A stretch of DNA of 64,000 nucleotides from CAYUUW01 sp964448005 (GCA_964448005.1 CAYUUW010000001.1:1-64000); one strand, 5' to 3'. Numbered from the stretch's first letter, positions 23,526 through 32,975 are shown. A program made the numbers and translations. Notes: generated by a model not told the origin, from the sequence alone.

Positions 23526-26500
23526 ATGGAGAAAAATTCACCTCTTGCCCCCAAGAAAGATTTTTCCTTCCCTCAAGAAAATTTCCTGCCCGAAAAGTCC
23601 GAAAGGCGTTTTTCCAGGAAAAAATGGCTCCAAAAACTTCTTCTCCTCGTGGCTTTGGCTGTCCTGGGGGGCTCTTTTCATGTTCCGCTCGCTTCGGCTG
23701 CGGTGAGCGTGGTGCAGAATCCTGATCGCGACGACGACTTGACGAACAGGGCTACCACCGCCTCCAGCGGAAATTTTTCCCTGTCGGTGACTGTTTCCCC
23801 TAAAAGCAAAGGAAATTTGCTGGTGGTGGGCTATTCCCTGAAAAACGAATCCGGAACGCCTAGCATCAGCGGAACAGGGTGGGTCTTGCAGGGCTCGGTC
23901 TGCGCCAGCGGAAATGTTTCGTGCTCGTATGCCTTCACCAAATTGGCCACCTCCACTTCTTCCGAAAGGGTCACTGTCACCGTCAAAAACACTGCTTCGT
24001 CCAATGGGGCCCTGATGTCGATTTTCGAATACAGCGGAGCCACCAATACGTCCATCGGATATGCCGCCAGCAGCGGCAACAGCGTTGCTCCCACCTCCGG
24101 CACGGTGACTCCTGAAGCGGACAACACCCTTCTTTTCGCTGTTTTCACCCAGGGCAAAGGGACCGCTTACACCGATGCTTCCGGCGGCTTCAAGAAGCAA
24201 TTCTCGGATAAGATCACTACCCCTTCGGGAGCCGTCCTGAATATCGGCTACCTCGACAAGATCTCCGGCAACAAAGCGGGCACCAGCTATTCCACTTCCC
24301 CCACCATCTCGGGTCAGGCTGCCCCCTGGTCCTCCCTTCTTTTCAATTTCGACACCGCCCAATCGCAAACGGCGGCCCCTGTTGTCACAGGCAGCCTTGC
24401 CGCAGGAGAAACCAGTGTTTCTGGCACCAGCAGCGAAGGCAGCGGGACTACGATTCAGGTCTACGTGGATGGCCGGGCGGCCGGGACGGCTGTCACGGTT
24501 TCCGGATCGAGCTGGACCAAAACAGGCCTGACAGCCCTGGAGTCCGGGCAGGTCGTCACCGCCACAGCCACCGCTCCTGGAAAATCCGTCTCGATTCCGT
24601 CCTCCTCGCTCATCGTGGCCGATGCCCTTTCTCCTGCGCCCACTGTGACTTCGCCCATTGTTTCGGGCAGCACTTCCGTTTCAGGCTCCTCTTCAGGCCC
24701 CAATGGAACCATGATCGAAGTGTTCAGGTCCAGAAGCTCAACCACCGCCTCGTTGGGTACCACGACCGTCTTGGGCGGCGCCTGGACTTTGGCCGGCCTG
24801 CCTGGGACCGCCCTGAGGGCAGGCGATGCGATCAGCGCCAAAGCCCGCATCGACACCAACAACGATGGCTCGAACAACGGGAGCGACACTTACTCTTCCT
24901 CTTCGGCTGCGGTGACTGTCGCCGCTTCGGTTTCGCCTGTTCCTACGATCAGCGCCCCTCTTCTGGCCGGATCCACTTCTGTTTCGGGGGCGTCCAGCGG
25001 AGCCGACGGAACGCAGATCGAGGTTTTCGTGAATGGCATTTCTGCGGGGGTCGCGGATGTGGCCGATGGAAGCTGGACCCTGAGCCCGATTCCGGCCCTG
25101 CGCGCCAATGATTCTGTCGCTGCCTCCGCCACGATCGACACCAACAACGACGGAACGGTCGACGAGAGCGACGCTTCTTCCGACCTGTCTCCAGCCTCCC
25201 TGGTGGCCGAAGTTTCCATGGCGGCGGCCCCCGAGCTGGATTCTCCTATTTTCGCCGCAACCAACCTTGTTTCCGGAACCAGCAGCGAGGCCGATGGTGC
25301 GATCATTGAGATTTATGTGGATGGAGAGCTTCTTCTGATCGACCCTATCGTGGTTTCGGACGGCCGCTGGTCGGCCTATATTTTCGCCGCGACGCTGCAG
25401 GCGGGAGAGCTTGTGGCGGCCACCGCTAGGGCTGCAGGAAAATCCGTTTCCGCTCCTTCCGCTGAAATCGCCGTGCTGCCGCTTGCCTCGCCGACCCCCA
25501 CGGTGGATCCGCCGATAGCGGGAAGCACCTCCATTTCCGGAACCTCCACAGGGCCCGACGGAACCACCATCGAAGTCTTTGTGAATGGCGTTTCGGCTGG
25601 AACGACAACGGTTTCCGAGGGGGTGTGGACGCTGAGCGGACTGGCTCTTTCAACCCTCCAGTCGGGCGAGGGGGTCACGGCCAAGGCTCGCATCGACACC
25701 AACAACGACGGTCGGTCCGATGAATCCGATGCCTACTCCTCTGCCTCGAACGAGGTCGCTGTTTCTCCTGCCGCTTCGGGCGTTCCAGAAATAAACCCCT
25801 TAACGGAGGGGGACACCTCCATTTCCGGAACCTCCACAGGGCCCGACGGGACAGTGGTCGAGGTTTTCGTCAATGGCTCCGCCGTAGGCACAGCCACTGT
25901 TTTTGCCGGCCGCTGGACGATTTCCGACCTTGAGCCTTTGATGGCGGAGGATTCCGTCGCCGCCAATGCTATTTTCGATACCAACAATGACGGAACTATT
26001 GACGCCCAAGATGCGCCTTCGGCCTCTGCCTCCGCCGGAGTCGGCAGCCCTCCTGTCACCGCAGCTCCCTCCATCGCCCAGCCTGTCTTGGCCGAAGACA
26101 CGAGCATTTCTGGCAGCAGCACAGAGGACGATGGGACCGTGATCAGCGTTTATGTCGAGGGTGTCCTGGTTGGCACAGGCACGGTTTCTGAAGGGGCTTG
26201 GACCGTATGGGTCGCCTCCTCGGAGCTGCAGGCCGGCGAGACCGTGATGGCGACAGCCTTGGCTTCCCGCAAGAGCGCTTCGGCCGCCTCCACAGGCATT
26301 CCTGTCCTTCATTTGATTTCCCCTTCCCCCACGGTGTATTCGCCGATAGCAGGAAGCACCTCCATTTCCGGAGCCTCAACGGGGGCGAACGGCACCCTGG
26401 TCGAGGTTTTCGTGAATGGCGTTTCGGTCGGTTCCACGATGGTTTTCTGGGGGGTGTGGACGCTGGAAGGCTTGGAGCCTTCGGCTCTACAAGCGGGGGC

Positions 26501-28760
26501 GGAGGTCACGGCCAGAGCCCGAATCGACACCAACAACGACGGAAATGCCGATGAGAACGACGTTCCTTCAGGGCTTTCCACCGGAGCATCGGTCTTGGCC
26601 CTGGTTTCTCCTGTCCCTACTGTGGATCCTCCTTCGGTGCGTGACCCCGCTGTTTCGGGGGCTTCCACTGGGCCCGACGGAACTCTCGTCGAGGTCTTCC
26701 GGATCCGCGGCGGCGCTACGGTCTCCCTGGGCTTCGCTACGGTCTCTGGCGGTTTGTGGACCCTCTCCGGACTGGAGGCTTCGGCCTTGCAGGCGGGGGA
26801 CGGCGTGACAGCGGCAGCTCGCATCGACACCAACAACGACGGAGTAAACGACGAAAGCGACTCGTATTCCGCCGCCTCATCGGAATCGACCGTTCTTGTG
26901 CCTTCGCTGAAGGAAATCCTTTCCTTTGTTCTGGCTTACATTCCGGGCGTATTCGACGGCTCCTCCATTTCCGTCACCCTTCCTTACGGATCCTCTCTTG
27001 CCTCCCTGGCGCCGACGCTGGTGAGCAACGGGGCTTCGGTCAGCCCGGCTTCGGGGGTGGCTCNNNNNNNNNNGCTCTACACGGTCACTGCCGAGGATGG
27101 TTCGACCCTGCTCTACACGGTCACGGTCCTTGTGGAGGAATTGCCTCAGCCCACCGTGACCAGCGTCCTTCCTGCCAGCGCCGCTACCGGCATCGAGGTT
27201 TCCGCGCCTGTTGAGGTCAGCTTTTCCGAAGCGATGGATCCGGAGTCTTTCAGGATCGGCGACAGCGCGGAAACGCAATACGCTTCGCCGGTCTGGTCCC
27301 GGGATTACACGCAAGTCACGGTGGCCCATGATCCCTGGAGATGGAACCGACGCCTCACCCTCACCCTTCATGCCTCCAGCCAGCGGGGCGCTTCTCTGGG
27401 CGAAGAAGGCTATTCATGGAGCTTCCGATCCGGGCACTACCGATTCGATCGGGAGATTGAGGTGGACGATGAATCCCCCCTGGATCTTTCCATTGAGCTC
27501 AGCGAGGCGGATGAGGAGGGCAGGATCCAGATCGATGATGAGGACCAATCCCTTGATGATGTGACCAGCGGTCGCTTGCGCGGAATTGATTTCAGCCGGC
27601 TGGGCCGCGTGAGCGACCAGAGCGTGAGGGCCACTCGGGCTGCGACAGTCAGGTCCACGGGCCCCATATCCTTGCGGAATGAAGGTCGGTTGCCGAATGT
27701 TTCAGCCGTTCTCCCCAACAACACCACCGTATTCAGCGGAGAGTGCTGGGATGGAGGCTTTGTCTTGATGCCAGGCTCAAGAACGGGTGTCAGCCCCAGC
27801 GGATACAGCGTGGGAGGAACCGTCGTTGAGATTGGCTCGACCTGCGGCATCCTGCTTCTGGACACCCCCATCACGATCACCTTGGCCGGGATCACGGGCC
27901 CGGTCGGCTACAGGGCCACAGGATCCACTATCTGGGAATCCATTTCCTCCTGCGGGGGAACATACGACAGTCCGATTTTGGCCGCCCCCGCAGATGCTTC
28001 TTCGTTCGGGGAGTGCTCGGTCTCCAATGGAACGGACACCAAAATCGTGAGCTACCATTTGACGACCTTTGGCCAGCTGATCCCCGATGGAGGGGGCGAA
28101 CCGCCCCTTGGCGGAGGTGGACAGGGCAATGGAACTCCTCAGGCGGGAGGGCAGGAGAGGCGAGGAGGTCGGGTGGGTGCGATTCTGCCGGAAACCAATC
28201 AGTCCAAGCCCCTTCCTTCTGTGCTTCCTTTTACCGACGTTGAGGGCAGCTTCGCCTACGACTACATCAAGAGGCTTTATGACCTTAAAGTCATTCAGGG
28301 AAAGACTCCGACCCGATTCTTCCCCAATGCCGAACTGACGCGAGCGGAAATGGTGAAGATCGTCCTGCTGACGTTCCAGTACAAAGTCGATTCGGATCCC
28401 TCCGCCCTGAAGGCCTATAGCGATGTGGATGAAAACGCCTGGTATGCGCCGTACATCGCAACGGGAACAAAGGCCGGAATCATTCATGGCTATGGAGACG
28501 AAACCTTCCGCCCCACCGACCCTGTGACCCGGGCCGAAGCCCTGAAGATCATGCTTTTGGCCGCCGAGAAAGACCTGGAAGATGCCGCTTCCTCAAAATT
28601 CCTGGATGTCCCCAGCTACGCCTGGTTCAAGAAATACGTGGACTACGCCTACGGGAAGGGGGTGGTTAGCGGCAGGACTCCCACTGCCTTCAAGCCGGAC
28701 CTTCATGTGACCCGGGCCGAGGCGGCCAAAATGGTCGTGAGGATTGACGATCTGCCCTGA
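23526..28760 (+). CDS. Giant secreted Ig-like repeat protein with C-terminal SLH domains
   Basis: 1744 aa. The signal peptide has an extended charged N-region (about 36 residues), then LLLLVALAVLGGSFHVPLASA. A beta-rich domain follows (60-280). About ten Ig-like repeats of some 90 residues come next, each with a variant of TSISGTSTGPDGTTIEVFVN and W-T-L. Six of them contain DTNNDG followed by acidic residues, a calcium-loop pattern like thrombospondin-3 or dockerin loops. A YTVTAEDGST segment and an SbsA-type Ig domain (ATGIEVSAPVEVSFSEAMDP) precede a linker. Three C-terminal SLH domains (PFTDVEGSFAYDYIKRLYDL, KAYSDVDENAWYAPYI, KFLDVPSYAWFKKYVDYAY) anchor it to the cell wall. It probably forms an S-layer or adhesin. 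Ten Ns at 27064-27073 keep frame as drawn, but the true gap length is unknown. Confidence 0.9.
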   Translation: MEKNSPLAPKKDFSFPQENFLPEKSERRFSRKKWLQKLLLLVALAVLGGSFHVPLASAAVSVVQNPDRDDDLTNRATTASSGNFSLSVTVSPKSKGNLLVVGYSLKNESGTPSISGTGWVLQGSVCASGNVSCSYAFTKLATSTSSERVTVTVKNTASSNGALMSIFEYSGATNTSIGYAASSGNSVAPTSGTVTPEADNTLLFAVFTQGKGTAYTDASGGFKKQFSDKITTPSGAVLNIGYLDKISGNKAGTSYSTSPTISGQAAPWSSLLFNFDTAQSQTAAPVVTGSLAAGETSVSGTSSEGSGTTIQVYVDGRAAGTAVTVSGSSWTKTGLTALESGQVVTATATAPGKSVSIPSSSLIVADALSPAPTVTSPIVSGSTSVSGSSSGPNGTMIEVFRSRSSTTASLGTTTVLGGAWTLAGLPGTALRAGDAISAKARIDTNNDGSNNGSDTYSSSSAAVTVAASVSPVPTISAPLLAGSTSVSGASSGADGTQIEVFVNGISAGVADVADGSWTLSPIPALRANDSVAASATIDTNNDGTVDESDASSDLSPASLVAEVSMAAAPELDSPIFAATNLVSGTSSEADGAIIEIYVDGELLLIDPIVVSDGRWSAYIFAATLQAGELVAATARAAGKSVSAPSAEIAVLPLASPTPTVDPPIAGSTSISGTSTGPDGTTIEVFVNGVSAGTTTVSEGVWTLSGLALSTLQSGEGVTAKARIDTNNDGRSDESDAYSSASNEVAVSPAASGVPEINPLTEGDTSISGTSTGPDGTVVEVFVNGSAVGTATVFAGRWTISDLEPLMAEDSVAANAIFDTNNDGTIDAQDAPSASASAGVGSPPVTAAPSIAQPVLAEDTSISGSSTEDDGTVISVYVEGVLVGTGTVSEGAWTVWVASSELQAGETVMATALASRKSASAASTGIPVLHLISPSPTVYSPIAGSTSISGASTGANGTLVEVFVNGVSVGSTMVFWGVWTLEGLEPSALQAGAEVTARARIDTNNDGNADENDVPSGLSTGASVLALVSPVPTVDPPSVRDPAVSGASTGPDGTLVEVFRIRGGATVSLGFATVSGGLWTLSGLEASALQAGDGVTAAARIDTNNDGVNDESDSYSAASSESTVLVPSLKEILSFVLAYIPGVFDGSSISVTLPYGSSLASLAPTLVSNGASVSPASGVAXXXXLYTVTAEDGSTLLYTVTVLVEELPQPTVTSVLPASAATGIEVSAPVEVSFSEAMDPESFRIGDSAETQYASPVWSRDYTQVTVAHDPWRWNRRLTLTLHASSQRGASLGEEGYSWSFRSGHYRFDREIEVDDESPLDLSIELSEADEEGRIQIDDEDQSLDDVTSGRLRGIDFSRLGRVSDQSVRATRAATVRSTGPISLRNEGRLPNVSAVLPNNTTVFSGECWDGGFVLMPGSRTGVSPSGYSVGGTVVEIGSTCGILLLDTPITITLAGITGPVGYRATGSTIWESISSCGGTYDSPILAAPADASSFGECSVSNGTDTKIVSYHLTTFGQLIPDGGGEPPLGGGGQGNGTPQAGGQERRGGRVGAILPETNQSKPLPSVLPFTDVEGSFAYDYIKRLYDLKVIQGKTPTRFFPNAELTRAEMVKIVLLTFQYKVDSDPSALKAYSDVDENAWYAPYIATGTKAGIIHGYGDETFRPTDPVTRAEALKIMLLAAEKDLEDAASSKFLDVPSYAWFKKYVDYAYGKGVVSGRTPTAFKPDLHVTRAEAAKMVVRIDDLP

Positions 28761-28799
28761 TCCTGATCCCTGCGTTTAGGCAAAATGCTTTTCATCCCT

Positions 28800-28842
28800 G
28801 CAAAGACCCCTATGGCGAGTTTCGCTGCCTTGGGGTCTTTGC
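28800..28842 (+). terminator. Terminator-like hairpin after the surface protein gene
   Basis: The 11-bp stem GCAAAGACCCC/GGGGTCTTTGC with a 21-nt loop lies 40 nt after the stop. There is no T-tract, so it may also be shared with the convergent VOC gene. Confidence 0.55.
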
Positions 28843-28872
28843 GCTTTGCCTAGAAAAACCTTCGCCCTTTTC

Positions 28873-29268
28873 TCACATGTTTCCCGTGGGCTGGAGCATG
28901 CTCACGCGGTTTCCTTCCGTATCCATGAAGGAGGCGAAGAGGCCCACGCCAGGGATCGGCATCACTTCTCCCATTATTTTTCCCCCTGCGGCTTCCACCT
29001 TCTTCACATGCTCCTTGATGTCCTCCACGCTGATCACAACCGTGGGGCGCTGGGACTCCTCCGTGCGCTGGAAGAAGCCGCCATTGATCATGCCTGGCTG
29101 CTTGATCATGCCGCCCTCATCGGTTTCGCCGGTGTGGGCAACAATGTAATTCCCCATTTCGGGACCAAGCTGGTTCATTTTCCAGCCAAAGGCGGATTCA
29201 TAAAAGCTCTTGGCCCGCTCTCGGTCCTGGAGGGGCATTTCGAAGTGGACGACGGGGTTCATGGACAT
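28873..29268 (-). CDS. VOC (glyoxalase/bleomycin resistance) family protein
   Basis: A 131-aa single VOC unit: VVHFEMPLQDRERAKSFYESAFGWKMNQLGPEMGNYIVAHT and SVEDIKEHVKKVEAAGGKIMGEVMPIPGVGLFASFMDTEGNRVSMLQP. His8, an acidic residue of the last strand and similar positions bind metal in the family. Reaction unknown. It belongs to the accessory run of small enzymes from 28.8 to 38.7 kb. Confidence 0.9.
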   Translation of the reverse strand: MSMNPVVHFEMPLQDRERAKSFYESAFGWKMNQLGPEMGNYIVAHTGETDEGGMIKQPGMINGGFFQRTEESQRPTVVISVEDIKEHVKKVEAAGGKIMGEVMPIPGVGLFASFMDTEGNRVSMLQPTGNM

Positions 29269-29296
29269 GGTAAAAGGGGTTTAAGGGTGAATAAGG

Positions 29297-29890
29297 TCAG
29301 GCATTTTCTCTCTCCATGAGCGAGAGCAGTTTTGACGTGGAGTTCCAATTGCGGATGGTGATGCTTGGGTAGATCGGGAGGGCGATGATTCTGGCCAGAT
29401 GGCTTTGGGAGGCCTTGCTGATGAGCCGGGAGAAATAAAGGGCGTGCCGGCCGGCCCAGGCCTCATCCACACCCTCCTTGACGCTGATTTCCTTCATGGC
29501 CTCAGCCGCCGTCAGGGGTGATTTCAGGAAAAGCACGTCGTAGCGGTATTCTTCTGGCTTTTGGCCGAATCCAGCCGGGGCTTGCTCCACGATTTCTTGC
29601 AGCTGCCGAGAGGTGACGAGCACGACCCGGGGCTTGAATTTGAAGCTTTGGAAGAGGGCTTTCTCTATCTTCTCCTCCAGCCGGACTGAGTCTTTTTCGG
29701 TCGAATCGAACAGGACGTTGCCGCTTTGGATGTAGGTCACGACTTCCGTGAATCCTAGCCGCTCGAAACAGGCCTTCAAATCCGCCATTCGGATCACGTT
29801 GTTTCCGCCCACGTTGATGCCTCGCAGCAGGGCAAGGTATTGAATTCCCCCTATTTTTTCCTTCCTGGAATTACGCTTTTTCGAAATCAT
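29297..29890 (-). CDS. DUF1697 family protein
   Basis: A 197-aa protein. YLALLRGINVGGNNVIRMADLKACFERLGF and VVTYIQSGNVLFDST are the defining opening of DUF1697. Near the end AWAGRHALYFSRLISKASQSHLARI and TIRNWNSTSKLLSLM complete it. The function is not established. The start at 29890 lies inside the 3' end of the PIN gene (20-nt overlap), so the two are probably cotranscribed. Confidence 0.9.
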   Translation of the reverse strand: MISKKRNSRKEKIGGIQYLALLRGINVGGNNVIRMADLKACFERLGFTEVVTYIQSGNVLFDSTEKDSVRLEEKIEKALFQSFKFKPRVVLVTSRQLQEIVEQAPAGFGQKPEEYRYDVLFLKSPLTAAEAMKEISVKEGVDEAWAGRHALYFSRLISKASQSHLARIIALPIYPSITIRNWNSTSKLLSLMERENA

Positions 29891-30419
29891 TTTTGCATTT
29901 TGAAAATTTTCCCGAATTGAATTTATAGATTCCAATGTTCAGGATTTCTTTTCCTGCATCGATGGTGTGAATGCCTATCCTGTCGAAGATGAAAAGAGGG
30001 AAATCATCGTTGTCCAGGGTCGCTAAAAGCAGGCTTTGCTCGTATTTCATCAGCTGAGCGGCAATCAGGCAGTCCGTTGCGGAAATCTGCCTGGATAGGC
30101 TGCCGTTCTTGTTGCTGTAGATATTGGCCAACATCCTCGCATTCTTCAGGATGTCATCCGATAGGGGCAAAATCATTTGCCTTTCCTTCGCTTTGCCGAG
30201 CAGAAGATTCAGATATTCCTCCTTGGCATGCAGGTGGGCTTTGCTCTTGGAGCCTCTGAGGAATTCAAAGCGAGTCGCTTCTTCAATGACCGATTTCACA
30301 TTCAGGTTTTCCAGCATCCCAAAGAATTCATCAAAGTAGCCGTCTCCTGTATAGTCTTTGGACTTTATGAGTAGATTTGTGTCCAGAAGAAGATGCCTGT
30401 CTTTAAGCTGTTTGTGCAT
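29871..30419 (-). CDS. PIN-domain ribonuclease toxin (VapC-like)
   Basis: A 182-aa protein. LLLDTNLLIKSKDYTGDG has the first catalytic Asp, VIEEATRFEFLRG the Glu, ISATDCLIAAQLMKYEQS the central Asp, and LLATLDNDDFPLF the last acidic cluster. These are the four positions of the PIN active site. It presumably cleaves RNA and is neutralised by the 69-aa protein encoded just upstream, with which it overlaps by 17 nt. Confidence 0.85.
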   Translation of the reverse strand: MHKQLKDRHLLLDTNLLIKSKDYTGDGYFDEFFGMLENLNVKSVIEEATRFEFLRGSKSKAHLHAKEEYLNLLLGKAKERQMILPLSDDILKNARMLANIYSNKNGSLSRQISATDCLIAAQLMKYEQSLLLATLDNDDFPLFIFDRIGIHTIDAGKEILNIGIYKFNSGKFSKCKNDFEKA

Positions 30420-30612
30420 TTTGCTTTACCCATTCATTCATTAAAGCCTTCCTGGACTCCCTCTCCTCCTCATCGAAGGCAGCTTTTGCCCTTTTTGCCG
30501 CCTTTTTCAAGGTTTCATCCACATGAAAAGGAGGCCTGTTTTCGCGGGTAAAAGAAGGGCGTTCGACTTTCTGTCCAGATTCTTTTTTCAGCATGTCCTT
30601 ATGTAAATTCAT
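30403..30612 (-). CDS. Putative antitoxin of the PIN-domain toxin
   Basis: A 69-aa, highly charged protein (MNLHKDMLKKESGQKVERPS, then DETLKKAAKRAKAAFDEEER). It lies directly upstream of and overlaps the PIN gene, the normal antitoxin position. No DNA-binding fold is obvious, so the role is inferred from context. Confidence 0.65.
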   Translation of the reverse strand: MNLHKDMLKKESGQKVERPSFTRENRPPFHVDETLKKAAKRAKAAFDEEERESRKALMNEWVKQNAQTA

Positions 30613-30674
30613 TTACATTATTTCATATTCTGAATGAAAATCAAGCCCCCTCCAGCTGCCAACTCATTCCACAT

Positions 30675-31103
30675 TCATTTTACTCCTCCACTCACGCTTG
30701 CCACCAGCTCCGAAAACTCATTCATTTTCTTGAATTTGGCGGGCGGAAAGATCTCTTCGGCAAAAACCTCGGCTTTTCTCAGCGTATCATCCAAATTCTG
30801 CTGGCCGGCTCCCGTCAGCGTCGTGTAGCTCACGCGGGCATCGCGCGGCGCGGCTTCGCGCTTAATGAGGCCTATTTTCTCCATGGGGGCTAGCAGGCGA
30901 GTGACACCCGAGGCCGTGAGGCCGAGCTTCTCGGCCAGATCGACCCGGCGCATTTTTTTGCCCTCGGCCTGATCCAGATGGAACAGGATGACGAATTCGC
31001 TGAAGCCGATTCCATCCAGCCCTACGCTGAAGCGGCGGGTGCTTTGGGTGAGAATTCGGGAGAGGTTGAGGAGCAGCTTGAGGGAGGGGCTGGTGGGGTT
31101 CAT
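30675..31103 (-). CDS. MarR-family transcriptional regulator
   Basis: A 142-aa winged-helix repressor. MRRVDLAEKLGLTASGVTRLLAPMEKIGLIKREAAPRDARVSYTTLTGAGQQ is the recognition helix and wing of MarR, with the invariant D-x-R. Dimerisation helices flank it. Ligand unknown. A dyad upstream of its start suggests autoregulation. Confidence 0.92.
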   Translation of the reverse strand: MNPTSPSLKLLLNLSRILTQSTRRFSVGLDGIGFSEFVILFHLDQAEGKKMRRVDLAEKLGLTASGVTRLLAPMEKIGLIKREAAPRDARVSYTTLTGAGQQNLDDTLRKAEVFAEEIFPPAKFKKMNEFSELVASVSGGVK

Positions 31104-31115
31104 GGATCTAAGTAA

Positions 31116-31138
31116 TTGATTAATAGTTGATAAATCAA
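31116..31138. promoter_or_regulatory. Putative MarR operator
   Basis: A 23-bp interrupted palindrome (TTGATT...AATCAA with matching inner bases) lies 12 nt upstream of the MarR start codon. Its length and AT-rich dyad agree with MarR sites. Confidence 0.55.
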
Positions 31139-31263
31139 TCTTATATCAAATGAATAAGCCCGTCAAATCCCTTTCGGAGGCAATGGTCTTCTTGTCGTCC
31201 CGACTGAAACGGAGAGGCTTGTGTGGCCGATGAGAGGCGAGGAAAAAAATAAAGCCCAGTCTC

Positions 31264-31629
31264 CTAGGATTTATTTTCCAGATTTTGGCGCATTCGGAAC
31301 TCCACGATTTTGCGGATCAGGTCCAGGGGCAGAGGTTCATCCAGCGGGAACTGCACAGAGCCTTTGGCGTTTTTATAGGCCGAAATCTCCTTTTGAAAGG
31401 CGGCGATTCCCGCAGGGCCCGGATAGAAGCCGATATGCTTCTTGAAGGCGGCGAAGTGGACCAGGATTTTGCCGTCGAGCTTGAAGGTGGGAATGCCGTA
31501 ATTGATGCACTCCGTGGCCTGCAGAGAGGCTTTTTGGATAACTTTCCGCATTTCCTCCAAGCGCGCCTGAATCGGCGCGGCGAACTGCGCAATGTACTGG
31601 TCTATGCTGGCTGGTTTCTGGCTGTTCAT
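31264..31629 (-). CDS. DUF1801 (YdhG-like) family protein
   Basis: A 121-aa protein: IDQYIAQFAAPIQARLEEMRKVIQKASLQATECINYGIPTFKLDGKILVHFAAFKKHIGFYPGPAGI. This is the DUF1801/iron-chaperone-like fold related to frataxin. The C-terminus (GSVQFPLDEPLPLDLIRKIVEFR) fits. Biochemical role uncertain. A more divergent DUF1801 protein is at 38338. Confidence 0.9.
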   Translation of the reverse strand: MNSQKPASIDQYIAQFAAPIQARLEEMRKVIQKASLQATECINYGIPTFKLDGKILVHFAAFKKHIGFYPGPAGIAAFQKEISAYKNAKGSVQFPLDEPLPLDLIRKIVEFRMRQNLENKS

Positions 31630-31655
31630 AAGGAGTTAAGAAGGTTGAGATGATT

Positions 31656-31934
31656 TTACTTAAACCATTTTTGCGCATTGGGCCTGCGGTGAGGACAGCC
31701 CGGCCAGCAACACGGTCGACGCTTTCCGTTGAGCAGATCTTCATGCAATCGTTCGATATGCTCCTCTCTTGTTTCTGCCTTCTTGACAATCGTTACCCAA
31801 CAGATCCACTCGTTACGGGCCAGAGGCGTGAGATCATTCCATTTTTCCAGCAAGTCCGGATCGGAAGTGAGAGCTTTTTTTAAGTCGTCTGGCACTTCAT
31901 GCAATACGCCGGTGGCAGTTTCTTTTTTGCTCAT
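31656..31934 (-). CDS. Short YdeI/OmdA-like protein
   Basis: A 92-aa protein: VPDDLKKALTSDPDLLEKWNDLTPLARNEWICWVTIVKKAETREEHIERLHEDLLNGKRRPCCWPGCPHR. It corresponds to the C-terminal half of the YdeI/OmdA family (compare the cassette protein at 6559). The Cys/His end (PCCWPGCPH) could bind metal. Role unknown. Confidence 0.8.
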   Translation of the reverse strand: MSKKETATGVLHEVPDDLKKALTSDPDLLEKWNDLTPLARNEWICWVTIVKKAETREEHIERLHEDLLNGKRRPCCWPGCPHRRPNAQKWFK

Positions 31935-32012
31935 ATTGTTTATGAAAAAAGTGAGCTATGTATTTTCTAGGGGGGAAAGCGACCGAAAACGTAGTGGGGT
32001 TGAGAAAATACT

Positions 32013-32357
32013 TTATCCAAAAGCAATTATCCCTGCTACAACAAGAATGTTAATAATCGTCATTAATGAAAAGGTGAATATGACCGGTTTTTCTTTGTGT
32101 AGTATGCCGTAAACGGTCCAGATTATGGTATTGATAAGATAAACGATCCAAGTAATCGATGAAACACCTGCTGCGGTTCTGTTTAACCAAATTTCAGTTG
32201 CTTGTGGAATAGTAAATATTGGGACAATGAATCCCATTACATAAATTGCGCCATCGACAAATCGTTTAAATTTTTTAAGATGAGGAAGTGGCTCTTGTTT
32301 TTGGAATACCCCTTCCCCTTTTTGATATTGGTTTAATCCACGGGTTGATTGAGACAT
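32013..32357 (-). CDS. SemiSWEET/PQ-loop membrane protein
   Basis: A 114-aa protein with three helices. GFIVPIFTIPQATEIWLNRTAAGVSSITWIVYLINTIIWTVYGILHKEKPVIFTF carries the PQ motif and the conserved loop of the SemiSWEET triple-helix bundle. Such proteins dimerise to move sugars or other small solutes. AT-rich relative to the backbone. Confidence 0.85.
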   Translation of the reverse strand: MSQSTRGLNQYQKGEGVFQKQEPLPHLKKFKRFVDGAIYVMGFIVPIFTIPQATEIWLNRTAAGVSSITWIVYLINTIIWTVYGILHKEKPVIFTFSLMTIINILVVAGIIAFG

Positions 32358-32408
32358 GCTGCAAATATTTTTTTTATTTTTTTTACAATCGCCTTTCCTT
32401 TGCCCGAC

Positions 32409-32975
32409 TCATCCACTTATTTTACTCGATTTATATGCCGAATAAGCTCTGGAGAGAGAAATAAGAATATACAAAATGCCTACTTTTAACGCTACAAAAG
32501 GGGATATTAATAATGAATAAATGATCCGATCAATATCTGAATCATAGCTGTAAAGACCGTAAGGAACATAAAAATAATGCCCTATTAGCACTATGAAAAA
32601 TACGGCTAATCCAATGAAGATGATGTCTTGCAGATGGTATAGCATTTTTTCTGTGGAGCTACGTTTTTTTAGTTTTGGAAAAATGAGGTAGTGGAACAGA
32701 AATGTCATTAGAAAAATACCAAACCAGATCAATATGCCCTGACCTGTGTAAAAAATAGTTTGAAAATTCCCACTTCTGCACTCACGAATGTTTTTGTAGC
32801 TTCCCACCAATCTTTCTTCCGTATGTTCCAAAATTCTTTCACAAAGGTGACTTTGAGGATTGTAGCCCCACATAGGATAAGTGGGGGGCGAAAGAGCTTC
32901 GGCATTCTTTGGTGTGGCTACACCAATAATTATCCCCATTAGTAATGCCAAGAAGGCTTTTTTGAGGATTTTCAT
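32409..32975 (-). CDS. Membrane protein, unknown
   Basis: A 188-aa protein starting MKILKKAFLALLMGIIIGVA, a signal peptide or first helix. An extracytoplasmic part has three Cys (HLCERILEH, IRECRSGNF), then come three or four helices (90-180). An upstream in-frame ATG would add ten residues. AT-rich; no family recognised. Confidence 0.65.
   Translation of the reverse strand: MKILKKAFLALLMGIIIGVATPKNAEALSPPTYPMWGYNPQSHLCERILEHTEERLVGSYKNIRECRSGNFQTIFYTGQGILIWFGIFLMTFLFHYLIFPKLKKRSSTEKMLYHLQDIIFIGLAVFFIVLIGHYFYVPYGLYSYDSDIDRIIYSLLISPFVALKVGILYILISLSRAYSAYKSSKISG

Noticed and set aside
24700..26900. Regular DNA repeats of about 280-300 bp as a CRISPR or minisatellite
   Set aside because: The repeats are in-frame Ig-like protein modules, not short identical repeats with spacers.
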